From positions 186,001-250,000 of the forward strand of contig NZ_JACHYB010000002.1 of NCBI RefSeq assembly GCF_014192515.1: DNA of 64,000 nucleotides, given 5' to 3'. The notes below the pieces were generated by a model. That model was not told the DNA's origin and did no database searches. It saw only the letters and a list, made by a program, of their open reading frames with translations. Of the stretch, positions 43,612 to 52,969 are shown piece after piece; within the stretch, counting starts at the first letter, position 1; every line of letters begins with the position of its first letter. This DNA comes from Microbacter margulisiae. Its GTDB lineage: Bacteria; Bacteroidota; Bacteroidia; Bacteroidales; Paludibacteraceae. The translations under genes were made by a program, and so were the position numbers.

Positions 43612-44919
43612 TTAAAACACAACTTCACCGAACAAATCATAATCGTCAAAATTAATAATTTTTGCCGAATAAAACGAGCCTATAGACAGTTTATTTGTTT
43701 TGGCAATTAATACCTCAGGATCCACTTCCGGCGAATCAAATTCCGTTCGCCCTACATAAAAATCTCCTTCTGTTTTGTCAATGATAACTTTAAATGTTTT
43801 ACCGACTTTTTGCTGATTCAGTTCAGACGAAATCGTACGTTGCAATTCCATAATTTCGGACACACGGTCTGACTTAACCGTTTTGGGCACATCATCCACA
43901 TAATGGTTGTAGGCATACGTACCGTTTTCATGCGAATAGGCAAAAACACCTAACCGTTCAAAACGCTGTTCAGCAACAAAGGCTTTTAATGCCTGAAAAT
44001 CAAGATCAGTTTCTCCCGGATGTCCTACAAGCATTGTAGTGCGTAAGTGAATACCGGGAACTCCTTCCCGAATAGCCTGCAATAGGGTTCGTGTTTGGTC
44101 CAATGTGATGTTTCGACGCATTCGTTTCAACATATCATCGCTGCTATGTTGCAAAGCCAGGTCAAGATATTTGCAAACATTATCCCGCTCCCGCATAACA
44201 TCCAACAATTTATATGGAAAATTCGCAGGATAGGCATAATGCAACCGGATCCATTTCAAATCCTGAATATCGGCAATTCGATTCACCAGATCCGGCAATA
44301 AAGGTTTACCGTTAATATCATAGCCATAATATGATAAATCCTGAGCAATGAGTTGAACTTCTTTGACTCCCTGCGAAACAAGCCATTGTACTTCCTGAAT
44401 GATATCTTCCTGGGATCTGGATTTATGTTTCCCCGTTATAATAGGAATTGCACAATAAGAACAGGTACGGTCACACCCTTCCGAAATCTTCACATATGCA
44501 TAGTGTGACGGCGTTGTAAACGACCGTTCAAGGGCAAAATTAGGGTTATAGGTTTTGCTTAAGTCGCCCAGAATTTCATTGAAATTGAACTTTCCATAAT
44601 AATGATCTACCTCGGGAATCTCCTCCTCCAGTTCTTTTAGATAGCGCTGCGAAAGGCATCCCATCACAAAAAGTTTATCAATCTTTTTCTGTTTCCGTAG
44701 TTCTGCAAATTGAAGAATCGTATTGATGGATTCTTCTTGTGCATCGCCGATAAAGCCGCACGTATTGATGATTACAATCCGGCCTTCCGGTTTTTCAGGA
44801 TCGTGATGTACTTGGTAACCACTTACTGCAAGCTGACGCATAAGATGTTCAGAATCAACCAGATTTTTAGAACAGCCCAACGTAATAAAATCCACTAAGT
44901 TGGATTTATCAATAGTCAT
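43612..44919 (-). CDS. rimO: Ribosomal protein S12 methylthiotransferase
   Basis: 435 aa, radical-SAM enzyme adding a methylthio group to Asp88 of ribosomal protein S12. The N-terminal UPF0004 domain has cluster Cys residues ('TLGCSKNLVDSEHLM', 'IINTCGFIGDAQEESI', 'FVMGCLSQRY'). The radical-SAM motif CxxxCxxC is in 'SEGCDRTCSYCAIPIITGKHKSR', and a C-terminal TRAM domain ends the protein. The 'GCSKNLVDSE' start and 'GxHKSR' distinguish RimO from MiaB. It lies 49 bp after ftsK and precedes the two HU genes on the same strand. Confidence 0.96.
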   Translation of the reverse strand: MTIDKSNLVDFITLGCSKNLVDSEHLMRQLAVSGYQVHHDPEKPEGRIVIINTCGFIGDAQEESINTILQFAELRKQKKIDKLFVMGCLSQRYLKELEEEIPEVDHYYGKFNFNEILGDLSKTYNPNFALERSFTTPSHYAYVKISEGCDRTCSYCAIPIITGKHKSRSQEDIIQEVQWLVSQGVKEVQLIAQDLSYYGYDINGKPLLPDLVNRIADIQDLKWIRLHYAYPANFPYKLLDVMRERDNVCKYLDLALQHSSDDMLKRMRRNITLDQTRTLLQAIREGVPGIHLRTTMLVGHPGETDLDFQALKAFVAEQRFERLGVFAYSHENGTYAYNHYVDDVPKTVKSDRVSEIMELQRTISSELNQQKVGKTFKVIIDKTEGDFYVGRTEFDSPEVDPEVLIAKTNKLSIGSFYSAKIINFDDYDLFGEVVF

Positions 44920-44968
44920 AGAAATAATGTCTGATTAAAATTATATAAAAATAGCATTAAAGAATATG

Positions 44969-47395
44969 CTACAGGAAGCTTTTCAAACGTTTTTCAAGCT
45001 CATATTCATCTGTAACAAGTACTTGGCGAGGTTTGCTTCCATCGGGAGGCCCGAGAATTCCAAAAGCTTCCAATTGGTCAACAATGCGGCCTGCTCGGTT
45101 ATAACCAATCGAAAATTTACGTTGAATAAGGGATGTGGACCCCTGTTGATTTAAAATGATTAAACGAGCTGCTTCTTCAAATAAGGGATCACGTTTACTC
45201 ATATCCATATCAGAAAATTCATTACCTTCACCGTCACCGCCGACATACTCAGGCAGATAATAAGCCGTCGGGAAGGAAGTTTGTTGAGCGATGTATTTTA
45301 CAATCTTTTCCACTTCCGGTGTGTCGACGAAAGCACATTGAACACGAATCAGATCGCCACCCTGGGAGAATAACATATCACCCCGACCAATTAACTGGTT
45401 CGCTCCGGGAGTATCCAGAATGGTTCGTGAATCCACCATAGCCATTACCCGGAATGCTACACGCGCAGGGAAATTCGCTTTAATAACGCCTGTAATGATA
45501 TTAGTCGAAGGACGCTGGGTTGCAATTACCATGTGGATGCCAACCGCTCGAGCCAACTGGGCAATACGGGCAATCGGCATCTCGACTTCTTTCCCGGCTT
45601 GCATAATCAAGTCTCCAAATTCATCAATGATCACAACGATGTAAGGCAGGAATCGATGTCCTTTTTCCGGATTCAAATGACGCGAAATAAACTTGGAATT
45701 ATATTCCTTGATATTTCTTACATGCGCTTTTTTGAGCAAGTCATAGCGATTGTCCATTTCGATGGTCAGGGACTGAAGTGTCTGCACTACCTTGGAGACA
45801 TCCGTTATAATCGATTCTTCCCCATCCGGAAGTTTTGCCAGATAATGCTTTTCTATATCAGAATAAATATTAAACTCTACCTTCTTAGGGTCAACCAATA
45901 CAAATTTGAGCGTCGATGGATGCTTCTTGTATAACAGCGAGGTGATAATGGCATTTAACCCAACCGATTTTCCTTGTCCGGTCGCTCCTGCCACCAGTAA
46001 GTGTGGCATTTTGCATAAATCGAGCATGAAGATTTCATTTGTAATGGTACTTCCAAAGGCGACAGGCAGATCGAATTTAGAATCCTGAAATTTCTTCGAG
46101 CTAATCACCGAGCGCATGGAAACAATCTGTGGATCGCGGTTCGGAACTTCAATTCCAATGGTACCTTTTCCAGGGATCGGAGCGATAATCCGAATGCCCA
46201 AAGCAGCCAAACTCAGTGCTATATCATCTTCCAGATTTTTAATTTTCGAGATACGCACGCCTGGTTTAGGAACGATTTCATACAATGTAATTGTCGGCCC
46301 GACTGTAGCTTTAATGCTATCTATTTCAATACCATAATTCCGTAGTGTGTTGATAATTCTATTTTTGTTGTTGTTCTGTTCATCCATATCAACGGATGCC
46401 TGCCCGTTATTGTACTCTTTGAGCAGGTCCAATACAGGGAAACGATAGTTTGACAAATCCAAAGTTGGATCATATTCTCCCAACATCGAGGCATCATAAT
46501 CGTCCTCATCTCCATTGTTGCCCAATTCGTTGAGATGCATTATTTTTTGTTGTTCGGCAATTGATAATCCCGGATCATATACTTCGGGCTGAGGTGCAGT
46601 AATTTCAAAGTCTGTCGAAAAACTTGGTTCTTCATCCTTAGTTGTATACAAGGAACTGACATCTTCCGACTCTTCCTCATCGTCAATGTTCATTGTAAGC
46701 GTATTTCCAGAAGATTGCTTTGCCGGAGATAAAACCACTGGTTCTTTCTCCGTTTTACGGGGTGACTGTGTGAAAATTCTTTTTAAGAAAGGAATCAATC
46801 CTTTAAATAAAAGAATACTTAAAGCAAAACCCGCCACCAAAAGTACCAGTAAAGTACCTGTCCAGCCGAATTTACCATGCATCCATTCTCCGGCATAATA
46901 ACCATTCTCCCCACCCAAAAACAAGAACGAATCTTTATAGATCGTTGACAATGTGGCTCCAAGAAACAAGGAGAGCCAAATCATTATTAGCATGGGATAT
47001 AAAAAGGATTTCCACAATGGAATCGTTCGAATGGACATAAGACGCAATCCCAAAATAAGAGGAAATACAAGCCAAGCATACGCGGCAACGCCAAACCCTT
47101 GGTTGATTAGGACTTCAGCAATATGAGCTCCGACCGCACCCGTCCAATTCTGAATTCCGGGTTCATCATTGGAAAGATGGAACCAAGTACCTTGCAGTTT
47201 ACTTTGATCGGCTGCTCCTGTGTAGAAAAAAGAAGTAAATGCCAAAGCAACGTAGCTGACAGCCATTAAAAGTAGCAATCCAATAATAAAATGAGTCCGT
47301 TCATCCTTAAATAAGCGCATCCATTTGGGCTGACCAGATGAAGACGATTTCTCTTTTTTTGTTTTTTTTATGGGTTGCTGTTCTTTTTTTGCCAT
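44969..47395 (-). CDS. ftsK: DNA translocase FtsK
   Basis: 808 aa from the ATG at 47395 ('MAKKEQQPIKKTKKEK'); the frame reaches 47419. The N-terminal membrane part has four transmembrane helices (first 'HFIIGLLLLMAVSYVALAFTSFF'). An acidic linker is followed by the motor domain, with Walker A 'VAGATGQGKSVGLNAII' and Walker B 'PYIVVIIDEFGDLI', and a C-terminal gamma winged helix ('STSLIQRKFSIGYNRAGRIVDQLEAFGILGP') that reads KOPS sites. It pumps chromosome termini through the septum. A TACCTTTG box (47424-47417) sits 22 bases before the ATG. Confidence 0.96.
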   Translation of the reverse strand: MAKKEQQPIKKTKKEKSSSSGQPKWMRLFKDERTHFIIGLLLLMAVSYVALAFTSFFYTGAADQSKLQGTWFHLSNDEPGIQNWTGAVGAHIAEVLINQGFGVAAYAWLVFPLILGLRLMSIRTIPLWKSFLYPMLIMIWLSLFLGATLSTIYKDSFLFLGGENGYYAGEWMHGKFGWTGTLLVLLVAGFALSILLFKGLIPFLKRIFTQSPRKTEKEPVVLSPAKQSSGNTLTMNIDDEEESEDVSSLYTTKDEEPSFSTDFEITAPQPEVYDPGLSIAEQQKIMHLNELGNNGDEDDYDASMLGEYDPTLDLSNYRFPVLDLLKEYNNGQASVDMDEQNNNKNRIINTLRNYGIEIDSIKATVGPTITLYEIVPKPGVRISKIKNLEDDIALSLAALGIRIIAPIPGKGTIGIEVPNRDPQIVSMRSVISSKKFQDSKFDLPVAFGSTITNEIFMLDLCKMPHLLVAGATGQGKSVGLNAIITSLLYKKHPSTLKFVLVDPKKVEFNIYSDIEKHYLAKLPDGEESIITDVSKVVQTLQSLTIEMDNRYDLLKKAHVRNIKEYNSKFISRHLNPEKGHRFLPYIVVIIDEFGDLIMQAGKEVEMPIARIAQLARAVGIHMVIATQRPSTNIITGVIKANFPARVAFRVMAMVDSRTILDTPGANQLIGRGDMLFSQGGDLIRVQCAFVDTPEVEKIVKYIAQQTSFPTAYYLPEYVGGDGEGNEFSDMDMSKRDPLFEEAARLIILNQQGSTSLIQRKFSIGYNRAGRIVDQLEAFGILGPPDGSKPRQVLVTDEYELEKRLKSFL

Positions 47396-47615
47396 ATACA
47401 TTGCCTTTTGAATATGCAAAGGTAATGAATTCGCTTTATTTTTGGGTTACATTTCTACTTTTTTCAAAGCCGAAGATGAAAAAACATAATGTCAAGTTCA
47501 AAAATCAAGAACAATGTTACTTCTCATATATCCATCAAATAATCAATATATTATTATTATAAATTACTTTTTAAAATACCCAGCTTGCACCTTTTGCAAT
47601 ACATTTTCACAGCGC

Positions 47616-47647
47616 TTGCAGCAATCATGAGATTTTGATTAACTTTG
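47616..47647 (+). promoter_or_regulatory. Promoter of dsbD
   Basis: TTG (47616-47618), 21 bp, TAACTTTG (47640-47647). Predicted leader about 45 nt. Confidence 0.7.
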
Positions 47648-47698
47648 TCTTTAAGTCTCGGTCAACGATTCATACTGATTTGGACGAAATTTTAGATT

Positions 47699-49741
47699 AT
47701 GACACAGAATATGAAAAAAATAGGTCTTTTGCTGGCATTCATCAGTGTTAGCTTTTTATCCATCGGTCAAATTTTACAACCCATCACCTGGAGTTTTTCT
47801 CAACAAAAGAAAGAAGGGAACATCATTAATCTTCAATTCAAAGCTTCCATTGACGATGGATGGCATGTTTATGGGCAAAATTTACCTTCCGGAGGACCGG
47901 TTGCAACATCATTTCATTTTGACAAAATAACCGGCGCCCATTTGTCAGGGGATGTAACGTCTGTATCACCGATCATCAGACAATATGACCAATCATTTTC
48001 TATGACACTGACATGGTATGTCCATCAAGCTGTTTTTAACCAAAAAGTGATTGTGACCGATCCGCAGAAATTCTTTGTTTCGGGATATGTTGAGTTCATG
48101 GGATGTAATGACGAGAACTGTTTGCCTCCTGCAAAAATTCCTTTTTCCTTTGGAAAAGAATCTTCTCCCATTACAGAGCCAGCTAAAGTAAAATCTATAT
48201 CAACACCAATCCATGAAGTGGCACCGGCAATAGTTCAAACTATTCAACCGGTAAAAACAGATTCCGTACACACATCAAAGACCACAGCAGTAACTGAATC
48301 AGCTCAAAGCACATGGGCGCCAGTCATCACTCAACTTGATGCATTTAGTAATTCCAAAAATAATGAAGATACGCACGATCCTCTTTGGTTGATCTTTTTG
48401 AAAGGCCTGCTAGGTGGGTTAATTGCACTTTTTACGCCTTGCGTATGGCCTATTATACCTTTGACTGTCAGTTTTTTTCTAAAACGTTCGGATAACAAAA
48501 CAAAAGCTAAACGCGATGCTGGTTTATACGGTTTCTCCATTATTGCCATTTACCTGATTCTTGGCATTTTAATCACTTTAATCTTTGGAGCAAGCGCATT
48601 GAATAGCCTTTCGACCAACGCATACTTCAACCTGTTTTTCTTTGCCTTATTAGTATTGTTTGCAGCTTCTTTCCTGGGAGCATTTGAACTGACACTGCCA
48701 GCATCCTGGACAACAAAGCTGGACAACAAAGCAGAGTCTACATCAGGCTTCGTCAGTATTTTACTCATGGCTTTTACTCTGGCGCTGGTTTCGTTCTCCT
48801 GCACCGGACCGATCATTGGGACGCTTCTTGTCGATGTTGCTGTCAATGGTTCATATCTGGGGCCTGCCATTGGTATGTTTGGTTTTGCATTGGCACTGGC
48901 TGTCCCATTTATGCTTTTTGCCATGTTTCCAATGTGGCTTAAATCAATGCCAAAATCTGGCGGCTGGCTAAATTCAGTCAAAGTAGTTTTGGGCTTTCTG
49001 GAATTGGCGTTGTCTTTGAAATTTTTTTCCGTAGCCGACTTAGCTTATGGATGGAGACTGCTTGACAGGGAGGTCTTTCTGGTGCTCTGGATCGTTATAT
49101 TTGCTTTATTGGGATTTTATCTTCTTGGCAAAATTAAATTTGCACACGACAGCGACCTGAAACATGTTTCTGTGGTTCGCCTATTGCTATCCATCATCAC
49201 TTTTGCGTTTGCTTTATACATGATTCCAGGCTTATGGGGAGCACCCTTAAAAGCCATCAGTGCTTTTGCTCCACCACTCTACACACAGGATTTTAATCTG
49301 AATCCACAATCACAACACACCGTTTACAACGATTATGATCAGGCACTGGAAGCTGCTGCCACACAACATAAACCTTTGCTAATCGATTTTACAGGCTATG
49401 GGTGCGTCAATTGCCGGAAAATGGAAGCTGCCGTTTGGACAGATCCCAAAGTGAAACAATTAATGAGCGAACAATTCATTGTTGCCTCGCTCTATGTTGA
49501 CGATAAAACCACACTGAAGCAACCTATGGAAGTTACTGAAAACGGACACACATCTCTTTTATCAACGATAGGTGATAAATGGAGTTATTTACAACGATCG
49601 AAATTCGGCGCAAATGCTCAACCTTTTTATGTTATTGTGGATGCCAAAGGGATTCCTTTAACCGGATCATTTTCGTTTACTGAAAATCCTGCCAGGTTTG
49701 CTGCATTTTTGGAAGGCGCTTTAAGAAAGGGATCTCACTGA
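47699..49741 (+). CDS. dsbD: Thiol:disulfide interchange protein DsbD
   Basis: 680 aa, inner-membrane electron carrier moving reducing power from cytoplasmic thioredoxin to the periplasm. Signal peptide, then an N-terminal periplasmic DsbC-like domain (about residues 30-155) with 'GCNDENCLPP', a Ser/Thr-rich linker, an eight-helix transmembrane domain starting 'GLLGGLIALFTPCVWPIIPLTVSFFL' (first redox Cys in 'TPCVWP') with the second in 'SFSCTGPIIGTLL', and a C-terminal thioredoxin-like domain with Cys569-Val-Asn-Cys572 ('GYGCVNCRKMEAAVW'). Translation may start at the fifth codon (ATG AAA AAA), which gives a more typical signal peptide. Confidence 0.94.
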   Translation: MTQNMKKIGLLLAFISVSFLSIGQILQPITWSFSQQKKEGNIINLQFKASIDDGWHVYGQNLPSGGPVATSFHFDKITGAHLSGDVTSVSPIIRQYDQSFSMTLTWYVHQAVFNQKVIVTDPQKFFVSGYVEFMGCNDENCLPPAKIPFSFGKESSPITEPAKVKSISTPIHEVAPAIVQTIQPVKTDSVHTSKTTAVTESAQSTWAPVITQLDAFSNSKNNEDTHDPLWLIFLKGLLGGLIALFTPCVWPIIPLTVSFFLKRSDNKTKAKRDAGLYGFSIIAIYLILGILITLIFGASALNSLSTNAYFNLFFFALLVLFAASFLGAFELTLPASWTTKLDNKAESTSGFVSILLMAFTLALVSFSCTGPIIGTLLVDVAVNGSYLGPAIGMFGFALALAVPFMLFAMFPMWLKSMPKSGGWLNSVKVVLGFLELALSLKFFSVADLAYGWRLLDREVFLVLWIVIFALLGFYLLGKIKFAHDSDLKHVSVVRLLLSIITFAFALYMIPGLWGAPLKAISAFAPPLYTQDFNLNPQSQHTVYNDYDQALEAAATQHKPLLIDFTGYGCVNCRKMEAAVWTDPKVKQLMSEQFIVASLYVDDKTTLKQPMEVTENGHTSLLSTIGDKWSYLQRSKFGANAQPFYVIVDAKGIPLTGSFSFTENPARFAAFLEGALRKGSH

Positions 49742-49759
49742 CAATCACGTAGGAATCAA

Positions 49760-50308
49760 TCAAACTTTTTGAAGTTGAAGTCCTGTATGGGCAACTAATT
49801 CTTCCACAGAGGATAACCCGGAAGATTCTGCCATTTTCAGGACTAATTTTGCACATGCTTCTGCATCTGCACCTGCCCGGTGATGATGAAAATGAATATC
49901 ATGAAGAGCACACAAATTATGTAAGCTATACGATTCAAGCCCTTTCCAAACACGTCTGGAAAGAGACACACTACAGACATAATCGCTGTGAGGCATAGCC
50001 AAATCATAGTATTGTAGCGAAGCACGTAAAACTCCCATGTCAAAAGGAGCATTGTGAGCGATCAGAAGTGTGTCGTCCAGAAGCGGCTGCAAAGTGCTCC
50101 ATAAATCTGCAAATGAAGGTTCATCCTGTACCATATCGGAACTGATACCGTGGGTTTTATAACACCAGTAATTCATATAGGGAAAACAAGCAGGTTTGAT
50201 AAGCCATGAATTAGCAGATTGAATTTCATCGTTTTCTACTACGCAAATTCCTATTTCACAAGGAAATTTCGCATAAGCAGTTTCAAAATCAATGGCCGTA
50301 AATGTCAT
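49760..50308 (-). CDS. DEDDh 3'-5' exonuclease (DnaQ-like)
   Basis: 182 aa. Motif I 'TAIDFETAY' (Asp-x-Glu), motif II 'LIAHNAPFDMGVL' (Asp) and motif III 'HHRAGADAEACAKLVLKM' (His-x4-Asp) make a complete DEDDh active site as in the epsilon subunit of DNA polymerase III. It is short and lacks other domains, so it is a stand-alone proofreading or repair exonuclease rather than the main DnaQ. It is convergent with dsbD and 18 bp from its stop. Confidence 0.9.
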   Translation of the reverse strand: MTFTAIDFETAYAKFPCEIGICVVENDEIQSANSWLIKPACFPYMNYWCYKTHGISSDMVQDEPSFADLWSTLQPLLDDTLLIAHNAPFDMGVLRASLQYYDLAMPHSDYVCSVSLSRRVWKGLESYSLHNLCALHDIHFHHHRAGADAEACAKLVLKMAESSGLSSVEELVAHTGLQLQKV

Positions 50309-50472
50309 GCAAAAGAAAAATTTTCAAACAACAAATCAGTTGATAAAGATACGGAGTGCACGTGAAATTCCAAAGCAATAAAGAAAGCCGCCGTAAAGAA
50401 CAAGTCTTTAAAGCGACTTCCATGAACACAAAACACGCTTCTCTACTCTACATTCACTCTTCCAATCATTCA

Positions 50473-52122
50473 TTATTTATCAATTAAAAAATTGTGTACA
50501 TCAAGATATCCTGCATCATGACTCCATTGTTGCCTGGTACAGAATAAGCCAACTTTTGCACCGATCCATTTCCCTTCTGTTGCAACAAATGGATTGCCGA
50601 AAGCGGAAAAATTCTTCCCGTCAAGGCTATAGCTGAATCGGCACGTTACTTTAAGCGTTTTGTCCTGAGATGTTATTTGGCTGAAATCTGACACATGTAC
50701 TCTTAACCATAGGGTTGAAGTTGTAAGTGGAAGAGATGAATGAACCATCTCAGCAGATCCTTTATCGGCTTTCAGGCAACTATTTTGCGTCAAGATCAAG
50801 CCTTTCGCTCCATTTTCAATCGTCAAATCAGCATAATCCATTCCCATCACAATCAAACCGGCCCTATCTCCCTCCATGGAAGGGTTAAAGGTAACTTTGG
50901 TAGTAGCGGTAAATTCGGGAGCAGGAAATTTCTGCATGAGTATATTAGGCACATCCCAATAATTTTTAAATTCCTTCGGCAGAAGTTGCCCATAAAGGCG
51001 AAGGACTCCTTTGCTCTTGAATGGGAATACCCATGTAGCCTGTGGATTTGCCTGCCATTGCCATTGCAAGCCAAGTGTTCCACTACTAAAATCATCGGAC
51101 GTTTGAGGTGTTGCAACCGGATATTTTTTGCCAACATTTGGCATCTGATACTGATCCACAGGCTCTCCGATCCCATTTCCCTGATCTTTCCCAATAATAG
51201 GCCATCCGTTTACCCATTTCATAGGTTCCAGATACACCAGACGTCCATAGGTAGTAGGTTGTGCAAAATGTAAAAACCAGGACTGGCCTGTTTTTGTCTC
51301 AACCCAACCACCCTGATGGGGAGATACAATATCAGATTTACCCTGATTCATTACAACATGGCGTTCATAAGGGCCATAAATATTTTTTGACCGAAGGGCT
51401 ATTTCCCATCCCTGATCAAATCCGCCAGCCGGAGCCAGGATGTAATAATAACCATCGCGCTTATACAGCTTCGGGCCTTCAACATCCTCATCTACACCAT
51501 GCCCATCGTAAACGATCACTCCTTCATTTATAAATTTTGTTCCCTTCTGGTTCATTTGATTCATCACCAAGATATCCCGAATGCCGGCTCTACTGCCTGC
51601 ATACGCATGAACAAGATAAACTTTCCCATCAGTATCCCATAAAGGGCAAGGATCTTCCAAACCTTTTCCTCCCTGAACAAGCGCCGGAGTCGACCAGGGG
51701 CCGGCAGGGTTTTTAGCCTTTACCATATAAATACCATAATCAGGATCGGGATAATAAATATAGAACATACCATCATGATACCGGATTGCAGGCGCCCACA
51801 CTCCTCCACCATGCTGCGTTTTTGAAAAATGATCATATGGAGGCTGTTGTTGCAGGGCATGGCCAATGATAGTCCAGTTCACCAAGTCTTTTGAATGTAA
51901 GACAGGTAAGCCTGGAACAGCATCAAAACTGGAAGAGACCAGATAATAATCATCTCCGACACGACAAACGTCAGGATCAGAATAATCTGCATAAATAATA
52001 GGATTTTTATAATATCCGTTACCCAAATCAGGCACCCATACTTTTGACACGGTCGATTGCTCCGCCAAAAGAGTAAAAGGGAATAGCCCAATTAAGACAA
52101 TAAAAAACAACTTATTTCGCAT
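50473..52122 (-). CDS. GH43 family glycoside hydrolase, secreted
   Basis: 549 aa with a signal peptide ('MRNKLFFIVLIGLFPFTLLAEQ' from the ATG at 52122; an ATG at 52149 is the alternative). A five-bladed beta-propeller of family GH43: catalytic base Asp in 'YADYSDPDVCRVGDDYYLV', the pKa-tuning Asp around 'LEDPCPLWDTDGKVYLVHA', and the acid Glu in 'GVDEDVEGPKLYKRDGYYYI'. A C-terminal concanavalin-like domain follows ('WQWQANPQATWVFPFKSKGVLRL'), as in beta-xylosidase/arabinofuranosidase subfamilies. It likely removes arabinose or xylose side groups from pectin fragments. It is the last gene of the locus, 36 bp after the acetylesterase. Confidence 0.9.
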   Translation of the reverse strand: MRNKLFFIVLIGLFPFTLLAEQSTVSKVWVPDLGNGYYKNPIIYADYSDPDVCRVGDDYYLVSSSFDAVPGLPVLHSKDLVNWTIIGHALQQQPPYDHFSKTQHGGGVWAPAIRYHDGMFYIYYPDPDYGIYMVKAKNPAGPWSTPALVQGGKGLEDPCPLWDTDGKVYLVHAYAGSRAGIRDILVMNQMNQKGTKFINEGVIVYDGHGVDEDVEGPKLYKRDGYYYILAPAGGFDQGWEIALRSKNIYGPYERHVVMNQGKSDIVSPHQGGWVETKTGQSWFLHFAQPTTYGRLVYLEPMKWVNGWPIIGKDQGNGIGEPVDQYQMPNVGKKYPVATPQTSDDFSSGTLGLQWQWQANPQATWVFPFKSKGVLRLYGQLLPKEFKNYWDVPNILMQKFPAPEFTATTKVTFNPSMEGDRAGLIVMGMDYADLTIENGAKGLILTQNSCLKADKGSAEMVHSSLPLTTSTLWLRVHVSDFSQITSQDKTLKVTCRFSYSLDGKNFSAFGNPFVATEGKWIGAKVGLFCTRQQWSHDAGYLDVHNFLIDK

Positions 52123-52158
52123 GAATGAATAATCGCTTTTTAGACTCATAACAAATAA

Positions 52159-52947
52159 TTATTTAGGTAACGTTGGGGTGGTATAAGTCACCATAATTTT
52201 ATTTTCAGGACGCAAATTTCTAACCAAAGGTTCAAGATGCCAAGATCTTATATCATCAACTACAAAGCGGGCATTTTGCATGGCTCCTAATTCAGAAGAA
52301 TGAGTATCATCATTACGTCCATTTGGCAATGATTTATATTGCCCCGGAGCGATATGCAAGAACAACTTCCTGGAACTTTCTACTCCTAACGAAATCAACA
52401 AATCTTCCGTTTGTTTGGATAGATCAAATAAAGGGACATGCATACGCCGGGCAACAGCACGTGCTGAATCAGGATAAGCGCCGTGGGTATCTACAAAGTG
52501 TCCTTGAGCATCAAACCTGCGACGCATTACCGGAGTACATAATATCGGAATTCCCCCTTTGGCACGGACATCGATCACAAATCGACTCAAATTGGCAGCA
52601 TAAGTCGCAGGTGAAGCATATCGGGGCGTATTGATTTTCTCATCATTATGCCCAAACTGGATAATCACATAATCTCCTTTCTGAATATGGGCAACCAGAT
52701 TCGCCCAACGGCCTTCATCAATAAAAGAACGCGTACTGCGCCCGTTGCGGGCATAATTCCGAATTACTACATTGCTATTAAAATAAGATGGAAGTACCAT
52801 ACCCCATCCTCTTTCGGGATTATCAGGAATGGGTTTATCAGCCAGAGTAGAATCTCCGGCCAATAAAATACGTACTGGTTTTTGCGTAGCGGCAATAAAT
52901 AACCCTGCAAAACAAATAAAAATCAAATAACTGGCGATTTTTTTCAT
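52159..52947 (-). CDS. Rhamnogalacturonan acetylesterase (SGNH/GDSL, CE12-like)
   Basis: 262 aa with a signal peptide ('MKKIASYLIFICFAGLFIAA'); the ATG at 52947 is preferred over the TTG at 52953. SGNH hydrolase blocks: block I 'RILLAGDSTLADKP' (nucleophile Ser), block II 'NYARNGRSTRSFIDEGRW' (Gly), block III 'YVIIQFGHNDEK' (Asn), and a C-terminal Asp-x-x-His equivalent in 'DDTHSSELGAMQNARFVVDDI'. The form is that of YesT-type enzymes that remove acetyl groups from the rhamnogalacturonan I backbone. It lies between the GH28 and GH43 genes. Confidence 0.9.
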   Translation of the reverse strand: MKKIASYLIFICFAGLFIAATQKPVRILLAGDSTLADKPIPDNPERGWGMVLPSYFNSNVVIRNYARNGRSTRSFIDEGRWANLVAHIQKGDYVIIQFGHNDEKINTPRYASPATYAANLSRFVIDVRAKGGIPILCTPVMRRRFDAQGHFVDTHGAYPDSARAVARRMHVPLFDLSKQTEDLLISLGVESSRKLFLHIAPGQYKSLPNGRNDDTHSSELGAMQNARFVVDDIRSWHLEPLVRNLRPENKIMVTYTTPTLPK

Positions 52948-52969
52948 TCTCAATTATTTTAATCTGCAT